Source: Actinomortierella ambigua | Lineage: Eukaryota > Mortierellomycota > Mortierellomycetes > Mortierellales > Mortierellaceae | Assembly: GCA_016098155.1 (NCBI GenBank) | Contig: JAAAJB010000145.1 | Coordinates: forward strand, 3,738 to 26,690 | DNA length: 22,953 nucleotides | Direction: 5' to 3' | In this document: positions 7,482-18,021 of the stretch, piece by piece | How the letters are laid out: the number at the start of each line of letters is the position of its first letter | Position numbering within the stretch: the first letter of the stretch is position 1 | Notes under the pieces: generated by a model | Databases searched by the model: none | Seen by the model: the letters and a program-made list of their open reading frames with translations, nothing else | What the model was told of the DNA's origin: nothing | Made by a program: the position numbers and the translations under genes

Positions 7482-9737
7482 ATGGATCCTCAACTAAGCC
7501 TGGCCAAGAAGGGCGACAAGGATAAGGACAAGGACAAGGACAAGGACAGGGACAAGGACAGGGACAAGGACAAAGACAACGGCAACAAAGACAAGAAGGA
7601 CAAGGAAAAAGTGGCTGCCCCTGCCCCTGTCCTGGTCCCTGGCCCCGTGCCAACCAAAGCACCGGCCCCCAAACCCCCCAAACCTAAACCAACTAAACCA
7701 GTGGTCAAGCCCCCACCAAAGCCCCCACCGGTGGCGTCGACCACAACACTCACGACAACAGCGACGACGCCCTTGGTGTCCACAGGATCAATCGCCGCCT
7801 CCACCACGTCCACAGCTGCAGACGGTGGTCTGCAGGGCAATGGTGGCTCAACCAACCAAGTGTCAAAGGGCACTTCTAGCCAAAACACAGGCGCCATTGT
7901 CGGTGGCGTTGTTGGGTCACTGGTCGTCATCGTCGCCGCTGTGGTGCTACTCGTCATACGGAAACGGCGGCGTGGTCAGTACAGCTACTCGCAGAAGCGG
8001 CCGCTGACATCCTCGTCCTCTCGATACAACTCGGGCTCGGGCTCGGGTGCTGGCTCGGGCTCGGGCTTTTCTTCGACCAACTTCACTGGCAGCGATGGAC
8101 ATCATGTCCATGGCCGCCAACCGTCCTGGTGGGTTCAAAAGTCACCCCTCGAATACTATCGCCAGGTTCCACCCATCGAGGAGCTGGAACGACAACGCAA
8201 GGAAAAGCAGCAGCAGCAGCAACAGCAGCAAAAAGAAAAGCGACCAACAGAAGAGCCACCCCAGCAAATGTCGCATCGGCAGCAGCAGCAACAGCAGCAA
8301 CAGGAGCAGCAACCTGGTGCGAGAAAAGACATCGCCATCACAATCCCTAACCGTGGAGTGGGTCCTTCTGGAGAACGTGGCACTCCCGCTGCCAGTGGCA
8401 GCAGCACTCAATTACCATCACCACCGCCACCACCTTCTCAGCCGAGTATTGGCAGCGGAAATAGCCACATCCCGATGAACATTCTCGAGCGCAACGCAAG
8501 CAGCGCAAACTTCATGCAGAGCTTCGAGCCGACTCCTTATTCCGGCGGCTCGCCGACCGGCTTTGTCCCACCACCGCCTTCCACCCCAGCCCAATCATCA
8601 GCGCCCTCGGCAACTCCAGTGGTGTCTCCAAAACCACCCAGGACTGGATCGACGGCTGTGGTCAACATTGCCCCTCTCCCTCCCCCTCTGACCATCCCCA
8701 TCCCCTCTCCACCATCGACATACCAACAAGAGATGCACCGCCAGCCGCGCATCCATCCAGTCCACAAAACCCCTGGTTCTGCATTGTCGCCCCCGCCACG
8801 CTCACCACCTACCCAAGCACCTGGTGCCCATGGGTCCGCTCTTCATCCCAGTTCCCAGCATCTTCATCAACAGCCAGGTCCACAAGGATCCTCGACCACC
8901 CTTGCTTCCTCCTCGACATCACCGTCTTCCAGTCCCTCCGATCCCTCTACTGCCGACGCAGATGTTGATGCGTCTGGAGAGATGCCTTCTCCAGGATTCT
9001 ACGACTTGCTGGACGAAGCATACTCCAACACGCCTGTCGATCATATGACGCCTCTACCGCCCTCTATTGCCTCCACACAAGATGTCCAAGTGGATGTAGA
9101 ACCCACAGGAGTAGGGGTAGGAGTAGGACCAGGAGGAGGCGTCGGTGTTGGATTAGTGGGATTGAGAGCTGGGGCATGCCGACGAGAGTCTCAAGAGCAG
9201 CAACTTCGCCACCGTCAACAGGCACCAGCACCAGCACCAGCACCAGCACCAGTGTCACCACCCGTACAGCCACCACCTCCGGTCCCTCGTGCTACACGGC
9301 CATTCCCGACCAACCATGGCGATAGCGGAATCGTCGGCGGCGGCGGTGGTCCGCTGGTAATTGACACGACTGTGGTCCATTCGCCCACGAGAGGAGCTAG
9401 CACGACCAGGGAAAAACTGCCAACGTCCCCACCACTGCTATCCCCAACGGCCCCAAGGGCATCGCGCCCAGCGACAGCATCGAATGTAACATTGTCGACA
9501 ACGCATGGCGGTGGAGGCACGGGGAGCACGGTGACGGTCGAAGCGGTGGTGGTGAGTCCCCCCCAGTCGCCGATAGGATCCGACTATTCAGGATCGTTTT
9601 CACCCAGGGAGTATGAAGGCCGACGAGGAAGTGGTGAAGGAGGAAGCGGCGAAGGAGGAAAGATGGCCTTGTCACCGCGACTGGGTGGTCGCCAGGTTCG
9701 AACGACCCGTACCCGGCGGAAGACAGGGGACGCTTGA
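7482..9737 (+). CDS. Single-pass membrane protein with Lys-Asp repeat N-terminus and long Pro/Gln-rich tail
   Basis: A single-exon gene of 751 residues; no named family recognised. The start ATG (CATACCAATGG) follows an in-frame TAG at 7464. Residues about 11–43 are a KD/RD repeat encoded by AAGGAC units. Residues about 45–85 are Ala/Pro/Lys-rich and 86–113 Thr/Ser-rich, of the kind that is O-glycosylated when extracellular. A clear membrane span follows at about 137–159 (GAIVGGVVGSLVVIVAAVVL), then RKRRR at 160–164. The positive-inside rule puts the roughly 590-residue tail in the cytoplasm. The tail has polyQ runs near 243–251 and 267–275, many PPxPP segments that could bind SH3 or WW domains, an APAP repeat from CACCAG units near 9222–9252, and a short ordered-looking FYDLLDEAYSNTP. 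There is no N-terminal signal peptide, which is odd for this layout. A wall-sensor-like role is possible but unproven. Confidence 0.8.
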   Translation: MDPQLSLAKKGDKDKDKDKDKDRDKDRDKDKDNGNKDKKDKEKVAAPAPVLVPGPVPTKAPAPKPPKPKPTKPVVKPPPKPPPVASTTTLTTTATTPLVSTGSIAASTTSTAADGGLQGNGGSTNQVSKGTSSQNTGAIVGGVVGSLVVIVAAVVLLVIRKRRRGQYSYSQKRPLTSSSSRYNSGSGSGAGSGSGFSSTNFTGSDGHHVHGRQPSWWVQKSPLEYYRQVPPIEELERQRKEKQQQQQQQQKEKRPTEEPPQQMSHRQQQQQQQQEQQPGARKDIAITIPNRGVGPSGERGTPAASGSSTQLPSPPPPPSQPSIGSGNSHIPMNILERNASSANFMQSFEPTPYSGGSPTGFVPPPPSTPAQSSAPSATPVVSPKPPRTGSTAVVNIAPLPPPLTIPIPSPPSTYQQEMHRQPRIHPVHKTPGSALSPPPRSPPTQAPGAHGSALHPSSQHLHQQPGPQGSSTTLASSSTSPSSSPSDPSTADADVDASGEMPSPGFYDLLDEAYSNTPVDHMTPLPPSIASTQDVQVDVEPTGVGVGVGPGGGVGVGLVGLRAGACRRESQEQQLRHRQQAPAPAPAPAPVSPPVQPPPPVPRATRPFPTNHGDSGIVGGGGGPLVIDTTVVHSPTRGASTTREKLPTSPPLLSPTAPRASRPATASNVTLSTTHGGGGTGSTVTVEAVVVSPPQSPIGSDYSGSFSPREYEGRRGSGEGGSGEGGKMALSPRLGGRQVRTTRTRRKTGDA
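7513..7610 (+). repeat. Coding minisatellite (AAGGAC)n
   Basis: Tandem AAGGAC/AGGGAC units encode the Lys-Asp/Arg-Asp stretch at the N-terminus of the membrane protein. The antisense reading gives a Ser-Leu ORF that is only a shadow. Confidence 0.85.
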
Positions 9738-10160
9738 AGAGAGAAAAGAGACGTCTCCACCCCTCATCCTCACCCAGCCACAAACACACACACACACACA
9801 CACCACACACACCACACACACACCACACACACACACATACACCTATTCACCCAAAAGCAAATAAGATACTTCTGTAATATGTTGCCGAATCGGAGGATAA
9901 TATCCCCTGCATCGTCAAGAGTGTAATATGTGCTGTGTTATTGCATGTAGTACTGTTGTTGTGTGTGTTTGCAAGGTGTTGAGCATTTGTATGAGAGTGT
10001 GTACATACACGCCTCGCGTCTTACAAGTTTCAATTCCCCCCCCCCCTGCCTTTTGTGAGCGCAACTCCCGCGTGGCGTGGCGTGTCGTCTCTCTTCTTCC
10101 TTTTTTCATTGGACACCTACTCGCCTACATCCCTCTCCTTCCTCCCAAAAGAAAGCACCA
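9738..10160. other. 3' flank of the membrane-protein gene with CA-repeat; upstream of Rogdi
   Basis: A (CA)n tract with CACCACAC interruptions spans about 9782–9840, probably inside the 3' UTR of the preceding gene. A poly(A)-signal-like AATAAG follows near 9859. The rest leads to the start of the Rogdi gene at 10161 and contains a C9-type homopolymer near 10037 but no gene. Confidence 0.5.
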
Positions 10161-13014
10161 ATGCCATCCGTGCCTTCATCCGTTCAGGAAGATGACCTGG
10201 CACTCGAGACAGCTGCTTTGGTAATGGTTAGCATGAGACATGGTGAAAGGTTGCATGTGCATCGCTCTCAGCATGACTTATGGGAGTGACTTGTAGGAAA
10301 AAAAAAAGCCTATCGCGCTGAACAAAACGCCCTATTGGTATGCTCCTCTACACTTTAGAATGAAGAGCTCGAGTGGTTCTTATCGACGCAGGTCAAGCCT
10401 TCTCTGAGCGAGATTCGCCGAGCATTGCTGGTAAAAAACAGAGGACTTTCGGAGTAGGAGTATCCTGAAAGATTTCCTTCTACAATCAACGACTAACGAG
10501 AACACGTATGTTTTTGCCTTGTCGTTTGTGGGGTTTAACAAAGGCTTGTCAAGAAAGCTCTCAATTCCAAGATGATGCCAAAGGTGCATTGACGCTTGCA
10601 ATATCGTCCGCTAGGTAAGGCTCATGGTATCCGCCCCCCCCCTCCTCGCACTGACATCTTTTCAATGTTTGCGGCATACTTGGATTATCGCGTCTCGTTT
10701 GTTACTGACCTTGGTGAGCCTTCAACAACCCCTCCTTTAGCAACGATATTCTGAAGGGGTTCATTACTGTAGCCGGAAGCTTTATCGTTCGAGGTGTAGG
10801 TGTTGTTGGTTGCAAAAGATCGAGGCAAAGACTGGCCAAGAAAAAAAAACATGAAAACGAGTGCTCACATTAGATTTTTCTTATTACGTTTGTAGGAGCT
10901 CGTGGTTAAGCTACCGAAGCAACCGGTAGTCAAGGCTGCAATCCATGCTCAAGCCCCAGGTATCACAGCTGCGACGACGACGGCTGATGTGACGACAGCA
11001 GCTGGTGGTGGTGGAACGATAGCCGCTGCCGACACCACCGCAATAGGAGGCACGACAGCAACAACAACATCGGGAACAGCAGCGACGACCATTCACCAGC
11101 CGAGCACAGTCATCAGCAGCAGTGTCCACCCGGGTCGAAAGTCTCCACCCTCGACATCGCTGACCACAACGCCGACAACGGTAGGCGAGCTGACCAACAT
11201 CCAAGGGTCGCATCAACTCCTCCAGGACGCCATCGTGGCTGGCTCGTCTACAGGCAAAGGATCCACTGCTTCAACTGTCACCACGACGACGACGTCTTCC
11301 TCTTCCTCTTCTTCATACTCTCCATCGTCTTCTGCGGCTGTACAGGCACATGGCAGAGAATTATCGGTGTCTTCTTCCAACTCGTCGGCAAGTGGGGCGC
11401 CAGCTGCGGTGACAACCATCGCCGCCACCACCGCCCCGGTGACAACGACTCCAGTTGCCAATATAGGTACGACGGGCGGTGGGTTAGCGCCACGTCAGCT
11501 GCTCAATCCGTACAAGGCGCCTGGCTTTTGGACCCAACCTTACTTTTTGGAGCAAGTCAAGGATATCCAGAACCACCTTTCGCAAGCGTTGTTCCAACTC
11601 GATGACTTTTGGGCGCTTGCTTCTTCTTCTTCGACCTCGCCGTCCTCTGGATCCGGATCATCCTCCTCCTTATCCTCCTCTCCTTCTTTATCCAAGGCAT
11701 CACCACCATCACCGTTGATCGACCTCTCAGCGGCCCAGACGCTGTTACAGCACCTCCAACGGCATTTACGTGGTGCGATCGAGAACCTGGCTCGACCGAG
11801 CAAAGAAAAGCTGTATCCGTTCCGGGTCTGCGACCCCAAGATCTTCACACCGCCCTTGAGCGAGGATTTTGTGCTCGAGTTTTACATCCGCGACGCCAAG
11901 GTTGTTTGCGCCGCCTATGCACTCCAGTTGTCCGTGCCACCGCCAGCGCCCTCGTCAGCGTCGTCGTCAAGTGGTGGTGGTGGTGGCGGGTTCGGTTTCG
12001 GTGGAGGAAATGGATCGGCCTCCGGTCACCATCCTACGTTCCTGGGGGACATCCATCATTATCATTCACAGCAACAACAACAGCAACAATATCCATCATC
12101 TCATCACCCAGCACAACAACAGCATTCGCTTCCACAGTTACAACCCCCGCCGCTAGCAGCGACCGCCCCGGCCTTCCTCGGCCATCACCATCACCAACGT
12201 GCATACTCACACCCAGGCCCGATTCTCGCGCCCCCTGCTTCAACTCCGACCCCTTCCACAACCACCACCACCTCTTCCTCCACTCAAGCGACGGCGGTCG
12301 TTGGGGGTATCGAGGGCGCATTGACAACGGAAACCTCTTCTGCGAGTGTGAGTCGGGCGCGGCCTAGTCCTCGACGGTCACCCTCGACGTCGTATTTCAT
12401 GTCGGGAGGAATGGGCGGCGGCGTTGGTACCGGGACAGGCACAGGTGCAAGTGCAGGAGCAGGAACGGGAGCACACATGCAACAGCAGCAACAGGCGCAC
12501 ATGTCTTTGGCCAAAAGTGGAGGAGGAGGAGGAGGAGCTAGCAGTGGTTCAGGGGCGACGGCAGCGACAATGGCAACGACAACAACACCAACACCCACAT
12601 CAGCGACAACAACAACGAGTCAAGGCTGGACCAGTGGCGTCGGAGCAAATTATCTGTCCATGCTGTCCAGCTTTGCTAGCTCGGATGGTTCGGCGCCGTT
12701 GGCGCTGGATAAGATTGGTCTTACGACCAAAGGAGGGATCAAGTAAGAGAAAGAAAAAAAATAACTCCTCAATCACTTTTTTCTTGTTTCTTTTTCTTTG
12801 CAGGACAATGTGGGACACCCCAGTTTAACCTGTTTTCATTTTTTTTTTTTTTTTTTTTTTTTTTAGCAAATATCGAGGCAAGATCGCAACGACGCTCGAA
12901 GAGGTGATGGTCCAGGTGCAGAACCCAAAGTTGGACGATCTTCGCAGCCGGCTGGTGCATGCAGAAGCTCTGTGCTTGGATTTGAGTGCTCGTCTTCAGG
13001 TGTTTGTCCAATAG
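10161..13014 (+). CDS. RAV2: Rogdi/Rav2 family protein, RAVE-type V-ATPase assembly factor, six exons
   Basis: Exons 10161–10220, 10359–10430, 10544–10614, 10741–10795, 10896–12742 and 12867–13014 join in frame to 750 residues, with GT–AG borders throughout. Rogdi/Rav2 proteins belong to the RAVE complex (with Rav1/DMXL and Skp1 or WDR7), which promotes joining of the V1 and Vo sectors of the vacuolar H+-ATPase. The match is by recognition of family blocks. NEELEWFLSTQVKPSLSEIR corresponds to the N-terminal helix of Rogdi, SNDILKGFITVAGSFIVRGE with LVVKLPKQP to the beta segment, FLEQVKDIQNHLSQALFQLD to the helix with conserved NH-SQA, and IFTPPLSEDFVLEFYIRDAK with VVCAAYALQL to the second helical block. 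The last exon reads TTLEEVMVQVQ…LDLSARLQVFVQ, the final pair of helices. The protein is far longer than the human (287 residues) or yeast family members because of a Thr/Ala/Ser insert at residues about 108–290 and a Gly/Thr/His/Gln insert at about 435–690. The third exon's acceptor (AACAAAG) is the least certain border. Confidence 0.9.
12743..12866 (+). other. Last intron of Rogdi/RAV2 with 26-T tract
   Basis: The GTAAGA donor splits an AA|C codon and the acceptor TTTTAG comes directly after 26 T. A competing TTTGCAG acceptor at about 12803 would lead to an early stop, so the poly(T) acceptor is the productive one. Confidence 0.8.
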
Positions 13015-13320
13015 TAATAACATAAAAAAAAAATGATTGAGTTTCTTGGAATCGCTTTTTGAGGAAAACTTTTTTATTTGCAAGAGGAGAAATGAAAAAA
13101 AAATGACAGGTGGTATTTTGGATCGACAGTGCAAGATGTTGTAAAGTAGGATCGAAATAAAAGTAAGAAAAGGAAAAAAGGAAAGCAATGTAGATCGGGT
13201 AATAGATGGTGCGTGTAGGTAGGATGAGAAAAAGCAAAAAAAATATACGATGTGAGATGGGCTAGCTACAACGGAGAAAGGAGAGAGAGAATGAAAAGTG
13301 ATGGCATATTTTTTTTTTCG
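13015..13320. promoter_or_regulatory. Convergent 3' region with opposed poly(A) signals
   Basis: This is the 306-bp spacer between the stops of Rogdi (plus) and chitin synthase (minus). A plus-strand AATAAA lies at 13156–13161, and its minus-strand counterpart (TTTATT on plus) at 13073–13078. Each signal lies beyond the other as seen from its own gene, so the two 3' UTRs should overlap by roughly 80–120 bp. Confidence 0.5.
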
Positions 13321-16300
13321 TTAACGAGGCGATGTTGGCGGCGACTGCGCATGGTGCGAATTATTGGTTCGGTTCCGTCGCATGCCTCCTGGGGCCGACG
13401 GTGGTGGTGCGTTCTGGAAGGACAAGGTGGGCGACATTGGGCCGCCGCCACCCATCGAAGGGGCCATGTTCGGTGACCGTGGTGGGCCACCCATCATGGG
13501 TCCCACACCAGGGGACCGAGGTGGCGGGCCGCCGGGACCCATCATCATTGGCCGCCCTTGGTTTCCGACCAGCGGAGGCGCCATCAGCTGACGGCCATTG
13601 TAGTCAAAGTGCTGCTGCTGCGGACCGAGGTCGCTAAACATGTCCGACTCGCCATCCATGTCTGTGTAGATACTCCGTGTACCACTGCCCAGGTAGGGTG
13701 ATTGTTGACGCTGGCGCTCGGCGCGCTCGATACGCTTGACCTGGCGGACGCGGGCCTTCTCATAGTCGTCCCAGCGCTTGAGCGGTACCTTGGAGGCATC
13801 AAAGACACCGTCGGCGTTTCCGTGGGCCTCGCCCTTGGCCTCGCCAGCGACCTTACGGGTCTCACCCCATGAAAAGTCGTCAAAGTGCCAGTAGGCGTAC
13901 AGGGGCAGGATAAAGTTCCAGACGGGCAGGGCCAAAAGATAGACAAACATCCATGCAATGTAGATCAGCTTGCGGGTGGTGAGCAGAATCATGATGGCCG
14001 GCAACATGAGCACAAAGACAAGCATAATCAACGGCACGGCTTGGGCAATCGAGTCGATCGGGTTCATGCACAGCATCACAATCAGGATAACCATGAGGAT
14101 CATCGCCATCGGCAGCACCACCGTACCGATCAGCTCCATGAAAATGACAAACTGCATCGAGAAGCAAAAGGTACCGCACAGATTGCGGACGAGGACGAGC
14201 TCCAGCAGGTTGTGAATGGTCGAGTTGATCCAGCGACGGCGCTGCGACAGCAGCACGTTAAACTCGTCCGGCACGACAGTCTTACAGATGGCCTGGGGCA
14301 TGAACATCATCTTGCGGCTGGGGAAGTTGCGCAGCATGAGCGTGGTCAGGAAACGATCCTCGCCCAGCAACAGCAGGTTCTTTTGATGCAGCGTTTCGAC
14401 GACGTTTTGCGAGTATTCCTGAACGATTTCCGGCTTGGTGATGATTGGGATCCAGTCGTCGCCCTTGCGTGCCTTTAGACGGTACATGCAGAAACAGCCC
14501 GGCAAACATGTCACACCTCCAAAGACCGACTCGAAACCCTTGCCGAGATGGTGAGAAATGTAGTACTCAAAGACCTGGATGCCCGTCACCCACGACTGGC
14601 GCTTGTTGGCGATCTTTGTCTCACCGCAGAGACCCATGATCAGCGGATCGTTGCCCATGCAGTTCAGCAGCAGACGGAGGGAGCTCGGGTACACCTTGGT
14701 ATCGGCATCCACCATCAGACAAATCTCGAAATGGTCCGGTGTCACGTTCATCAAGTGTTGGATCTTGCGGAACAGCTCAAAGTCGAGCGGCGTCATCCGA
14801 TCGTTGTACGTCACACGCATGAAAAAGTTCATCAACACCAGCTGCGAGTCGCGCTTGCCACGGTTGCCCGCCTTGGGCTTGTCCTGCTCCGCTTCGCTGC
14901 CGCACTTGACAATCAACACCGTTGGCACCCGCTTGTTCTTCCATCGGAAATGACCCGCATAGACCTTGGCCCGGTTATGCTGCTTGGCTCCCGCAGCCAC
15001 GGCAATGTACGATTGTGGGGTGGGTTCCGGATCAAAGGCCGGGTCCAGCTCCATCAGGCTCAAGCAAATATCGGGCGTCGATCGGTCGTTGCCCGATCCC
15101 GTGATGATACCGTCACAGATGATAAACAGCAGCTTCTTGTTGTCCGGGTATTCTGTCGCGGCCAGAGACTCGATCGTCGTCCGCAGCGACGCCTCACCCT
15201 CCGAATAACAGGTCACCAACATCACACTGTACAGCTCCGCAGGGTTGCCGACGGCCGTGCTCACACTGGTGGCAGAACGCGCCAGCGCGCCAGCAGCCAC
15301 GCCCGGTGCGCCGCTGGCCACAATAGTTGAGCCGGACGACGCGGCCGAGGCCATGGTCTGGACCTTCTCTCTGGGTGGCGGGCGAGCGAGCTTGGCGGAC
15401 AGGAACCAGTTGAAGATGACGGCCATGACGAAGCGGGTCAGCAAGACGCCCAAGACGACGGTCAGCGAGACATACATGAACAGATCGGCGGCGAAACAAC
15501 CAGCGGTCGCCTTGTCGATGAATCCCGCGCCAAATTTGGTCACGAGGCAGTTGGCGTTCCGCTTGAGCTCCTCGCTGCGGAAGAAGAGCTTGGTTGCATC
15601 CTTGCCACCTTCTGGGTGCGGTGCCCCAATGATGTTGCGCACAAAGGCGTCCAGCCTATCGTCTGGAATCGGATCCGGGTACACCTCCATGTACTTTTCA
15701 AAGTCGAGCACGTTGCCGTCAATCACAAAATAGTTCTCCAGCTCCGGACGCGCCATTTGCGACCAGTCGTAGCCAACCTTGAACGGTGTGCCGTCCGGCG
15801 TCATACTCGGCTCCAGGTTGTACGTCGCGCTCAGGTAGTCCAGCCAAGACTGATCATTGATCGGTCCCGTCACGTGCTTGTCGCCGCAGGTGTTGTTAGC
15901 AAGGCAGTTGTCGAAATTGGCCACACGCGACGTCAGCCCGTTGCAGGCGGGCGATCCGACGCCACGGCGCCATGCATCCGTGACATCTGCTCCAGGTTGA
16001 TAAGACTTTAGGTTCGTGAGGCCCTTTGGTAGTGGCCGGGCTTCGAAAAACTTGAACATGTAGCCACCAATGCCATACAAGCCTAGAACAAAGAAAAAAA
16101 AAGAATGTGGGCACAACAAATTAATTTTAAGGTCGTTGGGAAGAAGGAGTAGAGAGAGAGTATGAGAAGTAAGGTAGGTAGGGGGGAAATGACCAAAAGA
16201 GCAGGTCGCTGTGAACATGTAGCTGGTTGAAAAAAAAAAAAAAAGCAAAAATGGCTGTGGCCTGCAAACGAGGGGCAGAGAGAGAGGGGAAGGACCCCGC

Positions 16301-17085
16301 CAGTATTATTTTTGTATCAGGCAGTGCAAGACCATATCCAACTGGACAGGGGCACACATGTCTTGGATGATGGTTATTTTCTTCTTCTTTTGCTACAGCA
16401 CTGCCGAGAGGCCCTGAACGAGGTGAAAGTGTGCCACTTGTAAAAATAGAGTAGTTTATCGTCCTCGACCAAAACATTCCAGCGTCCAAATCCGTGCGAA
16501 AAAAAAGTAAACAGCTTTGTGTGTGTGTGTGTGGGGGAAGGTCTTGTTTGTGGAGAAAAAGATAAAGATGGAAAGCTGAGGCTGTGAGGGATCCGCGGGG
16601 GGGAGGGGGAAGGAGGAGGGTTAACGGAAGGGTACATCTTTTGAGCAGAAAAAAAAAAGCCCCCTACCTTCAAATTGTGAATCTCCGTATCGGTTAAATT
16701 GCTGAGCACCCTGACGTGCATTCGTTGGACACAGAACAAAAGTGAAGCCCATTGTCAAGAAGGCAACCATGGCGCCGATCATGAAGATGATGAAGCAGAG
16801 TGTAAACTTTTCACGCCAGGCTTGCTGCATGCCCTTATCGCTAAGGCCACACATGCGCATGAAGGGTGGAAGGGACCAACAGGTGACGATCCTCGAGCAA
16901 ACGACCCAGCACGATGCCGGCTCGTCTTCCTCGCGACGCTTAAACATTGTCTCTGGGTTGTGGTAGCGCTCAGGGCGGGAAAGGGTCTTTCCGCGGCTCA
17001 GGGTGGCGCCGCGGCGGACCGAAGGGGCGGCGGCAAGGCCGCCATTTGTGGGCATACGGCGTACTCCTGGTGGCCGTCCTGACAT
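13321..17085 (-). CDS. CHS3: Class IV chitin synthase (Chs3-type), two exons
   Basis: This membrane GT2 enzyme polymerises N-acetylglucosamine from UDP-GlcNAc into chitin and exports it across the plasma membrane. Exons 16668–17085 and 13321–16082 join in phase 1 to 1,059 residues, a normal class IV length. The N-terminus has the class IV block RGKTLSRPERYHNPETM and QQAWREKFTLCFIIFMIGAM, with a first span at about 94–118. A second span lies at about 340–367. The catalytic domain starts near VTCYSEGEASLRTTIESLAA. Key motifs are DADTK (D598, D600), the GGVTCLPGCF block, GEDRFLT (E714, D715, R716) and QRRRW (753–757). Membrane segments at about 778–812, 821–841 and 845–871 follow, ending in DDFSWGETRK. 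The tail after about 970 is rich in Gly, Pro and Met with RSP/MSP repeats, possible phosphorylation sites. The start ATG is the first in the exon and opens the family's usual N-terminus. The 5' flank carries two TGACCCCCC boxes. Confidence 0.95.
16083..16667 (-). other. Intron of chitin synthase (585 bp)
   Basis: The donor is GAAG|GTAGGG and the acceptor CTTTGTTCTAG|GCTTG, preceded by a T9 tract. The phases on either side fit directly (GAA G|GC TTG TAT) and rebuild an uninterrupted protein. It contains a GT microsatellite near 16518–16531 and is several times longer than the roughly 70–140 bp introns of the Rogdi gene. Confidence 0.8.
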
Positions 17086-17153
17086 GTTGATGATGATCGA
17101 TTTCTGATGGGTGGTTCGAAAGCCGTTACTGGCTGATGGGCGGCGGAGTACAA

Positions 17154-17184
17154 GGGGGGGGTCAGAGTGTCCGAGGGGGGGTCA
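17154..17184 (-). promoter_or_regulatory. Paired TGACCCCCC boxes upstream of chitin synthase
   Basis: GGGGGGGGTCA (17154–17164) and GGGGGGGTCA (17175–17184) on the plus strand read as two TGAC(C)n boxes on the gene's strand. They are 20 bp apart, about two helical turns, and 69–99 bp before the start codon. The pairing suggests a zinc-finger factor site, but no factor is identified. Confidence 0.35.
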
Positions 17185-17988
17185 AAATGTTGGTGGGATC
17201 CAAGACAAACTGACACCGGGCGATAGAAAAAAATGGTTGACTTCTAAACGCGAAAGTCGCACCTGTGTGTCCCTGGATGTGAAATGGATGTGTATGTGTG
17301 TGTGCGTGCGATGGGTAAGTGTTGCGATACTTTTTTTTTTCATGCATCCCATCAAGCCCTACTCCGTTTGTTTCATGGTTTTCTTGAGAGTCTGTGTGTT
17401 TGTGCGTCTGTGTGTCTGTGTACCTGAGAGAAGAGGCCGTTACAAGGAAGGGAAAAGGAGCGAGAAGGTACACAATATCTGCTTGCTGAAGAAGGAAATG
17501 AATGGCGGAGGAAAGGGGCAGGGAGGAGAGTCCAGAATGAAAAAGTACAAGAGACAGGAGGAATGCAAAAAAAAAAGAGTCTCTAAATTCGGGAGGGTGT
17601 ATTTTGGTGATGGCTATTTGTGAGCAAGGGTCGGTGAATGAGGGTACAAGGAGCGACAAATGAGTGTAGGAGTGGGTGTGGCGGTATAGGTAGTGTGGAA
17701 GGGCATCAGCTGGAGATGGCGATGATGGAGGGAGGGGAGGATTGGAATGGGATACGCCCAATGGAGGAAAGGGATTGTGCGTTTGTTGTTCCCAAAACAG
17801 ACTGGCAGCCGGGGCAAAGAGGGCGAAGGGCAGACCGGGTGTCAAGGGGGGACGGACAAGGAAACAATGAAGAAGAAAAAGATGAGATGACAGATGAAAG
17901 AAGAAACAATATAATGCAAACGAGAGGAGGAAGGGAAAGGGCGAGATGGAATGTCGTGGTGGCACAGTTTGCTCACTCTTTGGGTCCT

Positions 17989-18021
17989 CTCACTCACTCA
18001 CTCACTCACTCACTCACTCAC
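17989..18021. repeat. (TCAC)n microsatellite
   Basis: About eight consecutive CACT units in the spacer upstream of the chitin synthase gene. Confidence 0.9.

Noticed and set aside
7490..7957. 155-codon minus-strand ORF with a Ser-Leu repeat
   Set aside because: Exact antisense shadow of the Lys-Asp minisatellite and Thr-rich segment of the plus-strand membrane protein.
11609..12367. 252-codon plus-strand ORF in another frame of the Rogdi gene
   Set aside because: Overlaps the main Rogdi exon, whose frame carries the family blocks.
14548..15330. 260-codon plus-strand ORF opposite the chitin synthase
   Set aside because: Lies wholly within the conserved catalytic exon on the other strand; composition is Arg/His-rich antisense noise from its codon bias.
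17989..18021. Short direct repeats considered as a CRISPR-like array
   Set aside because: Plain (TCAC)n microsatellite without spacers, in a eukaryotic genome.
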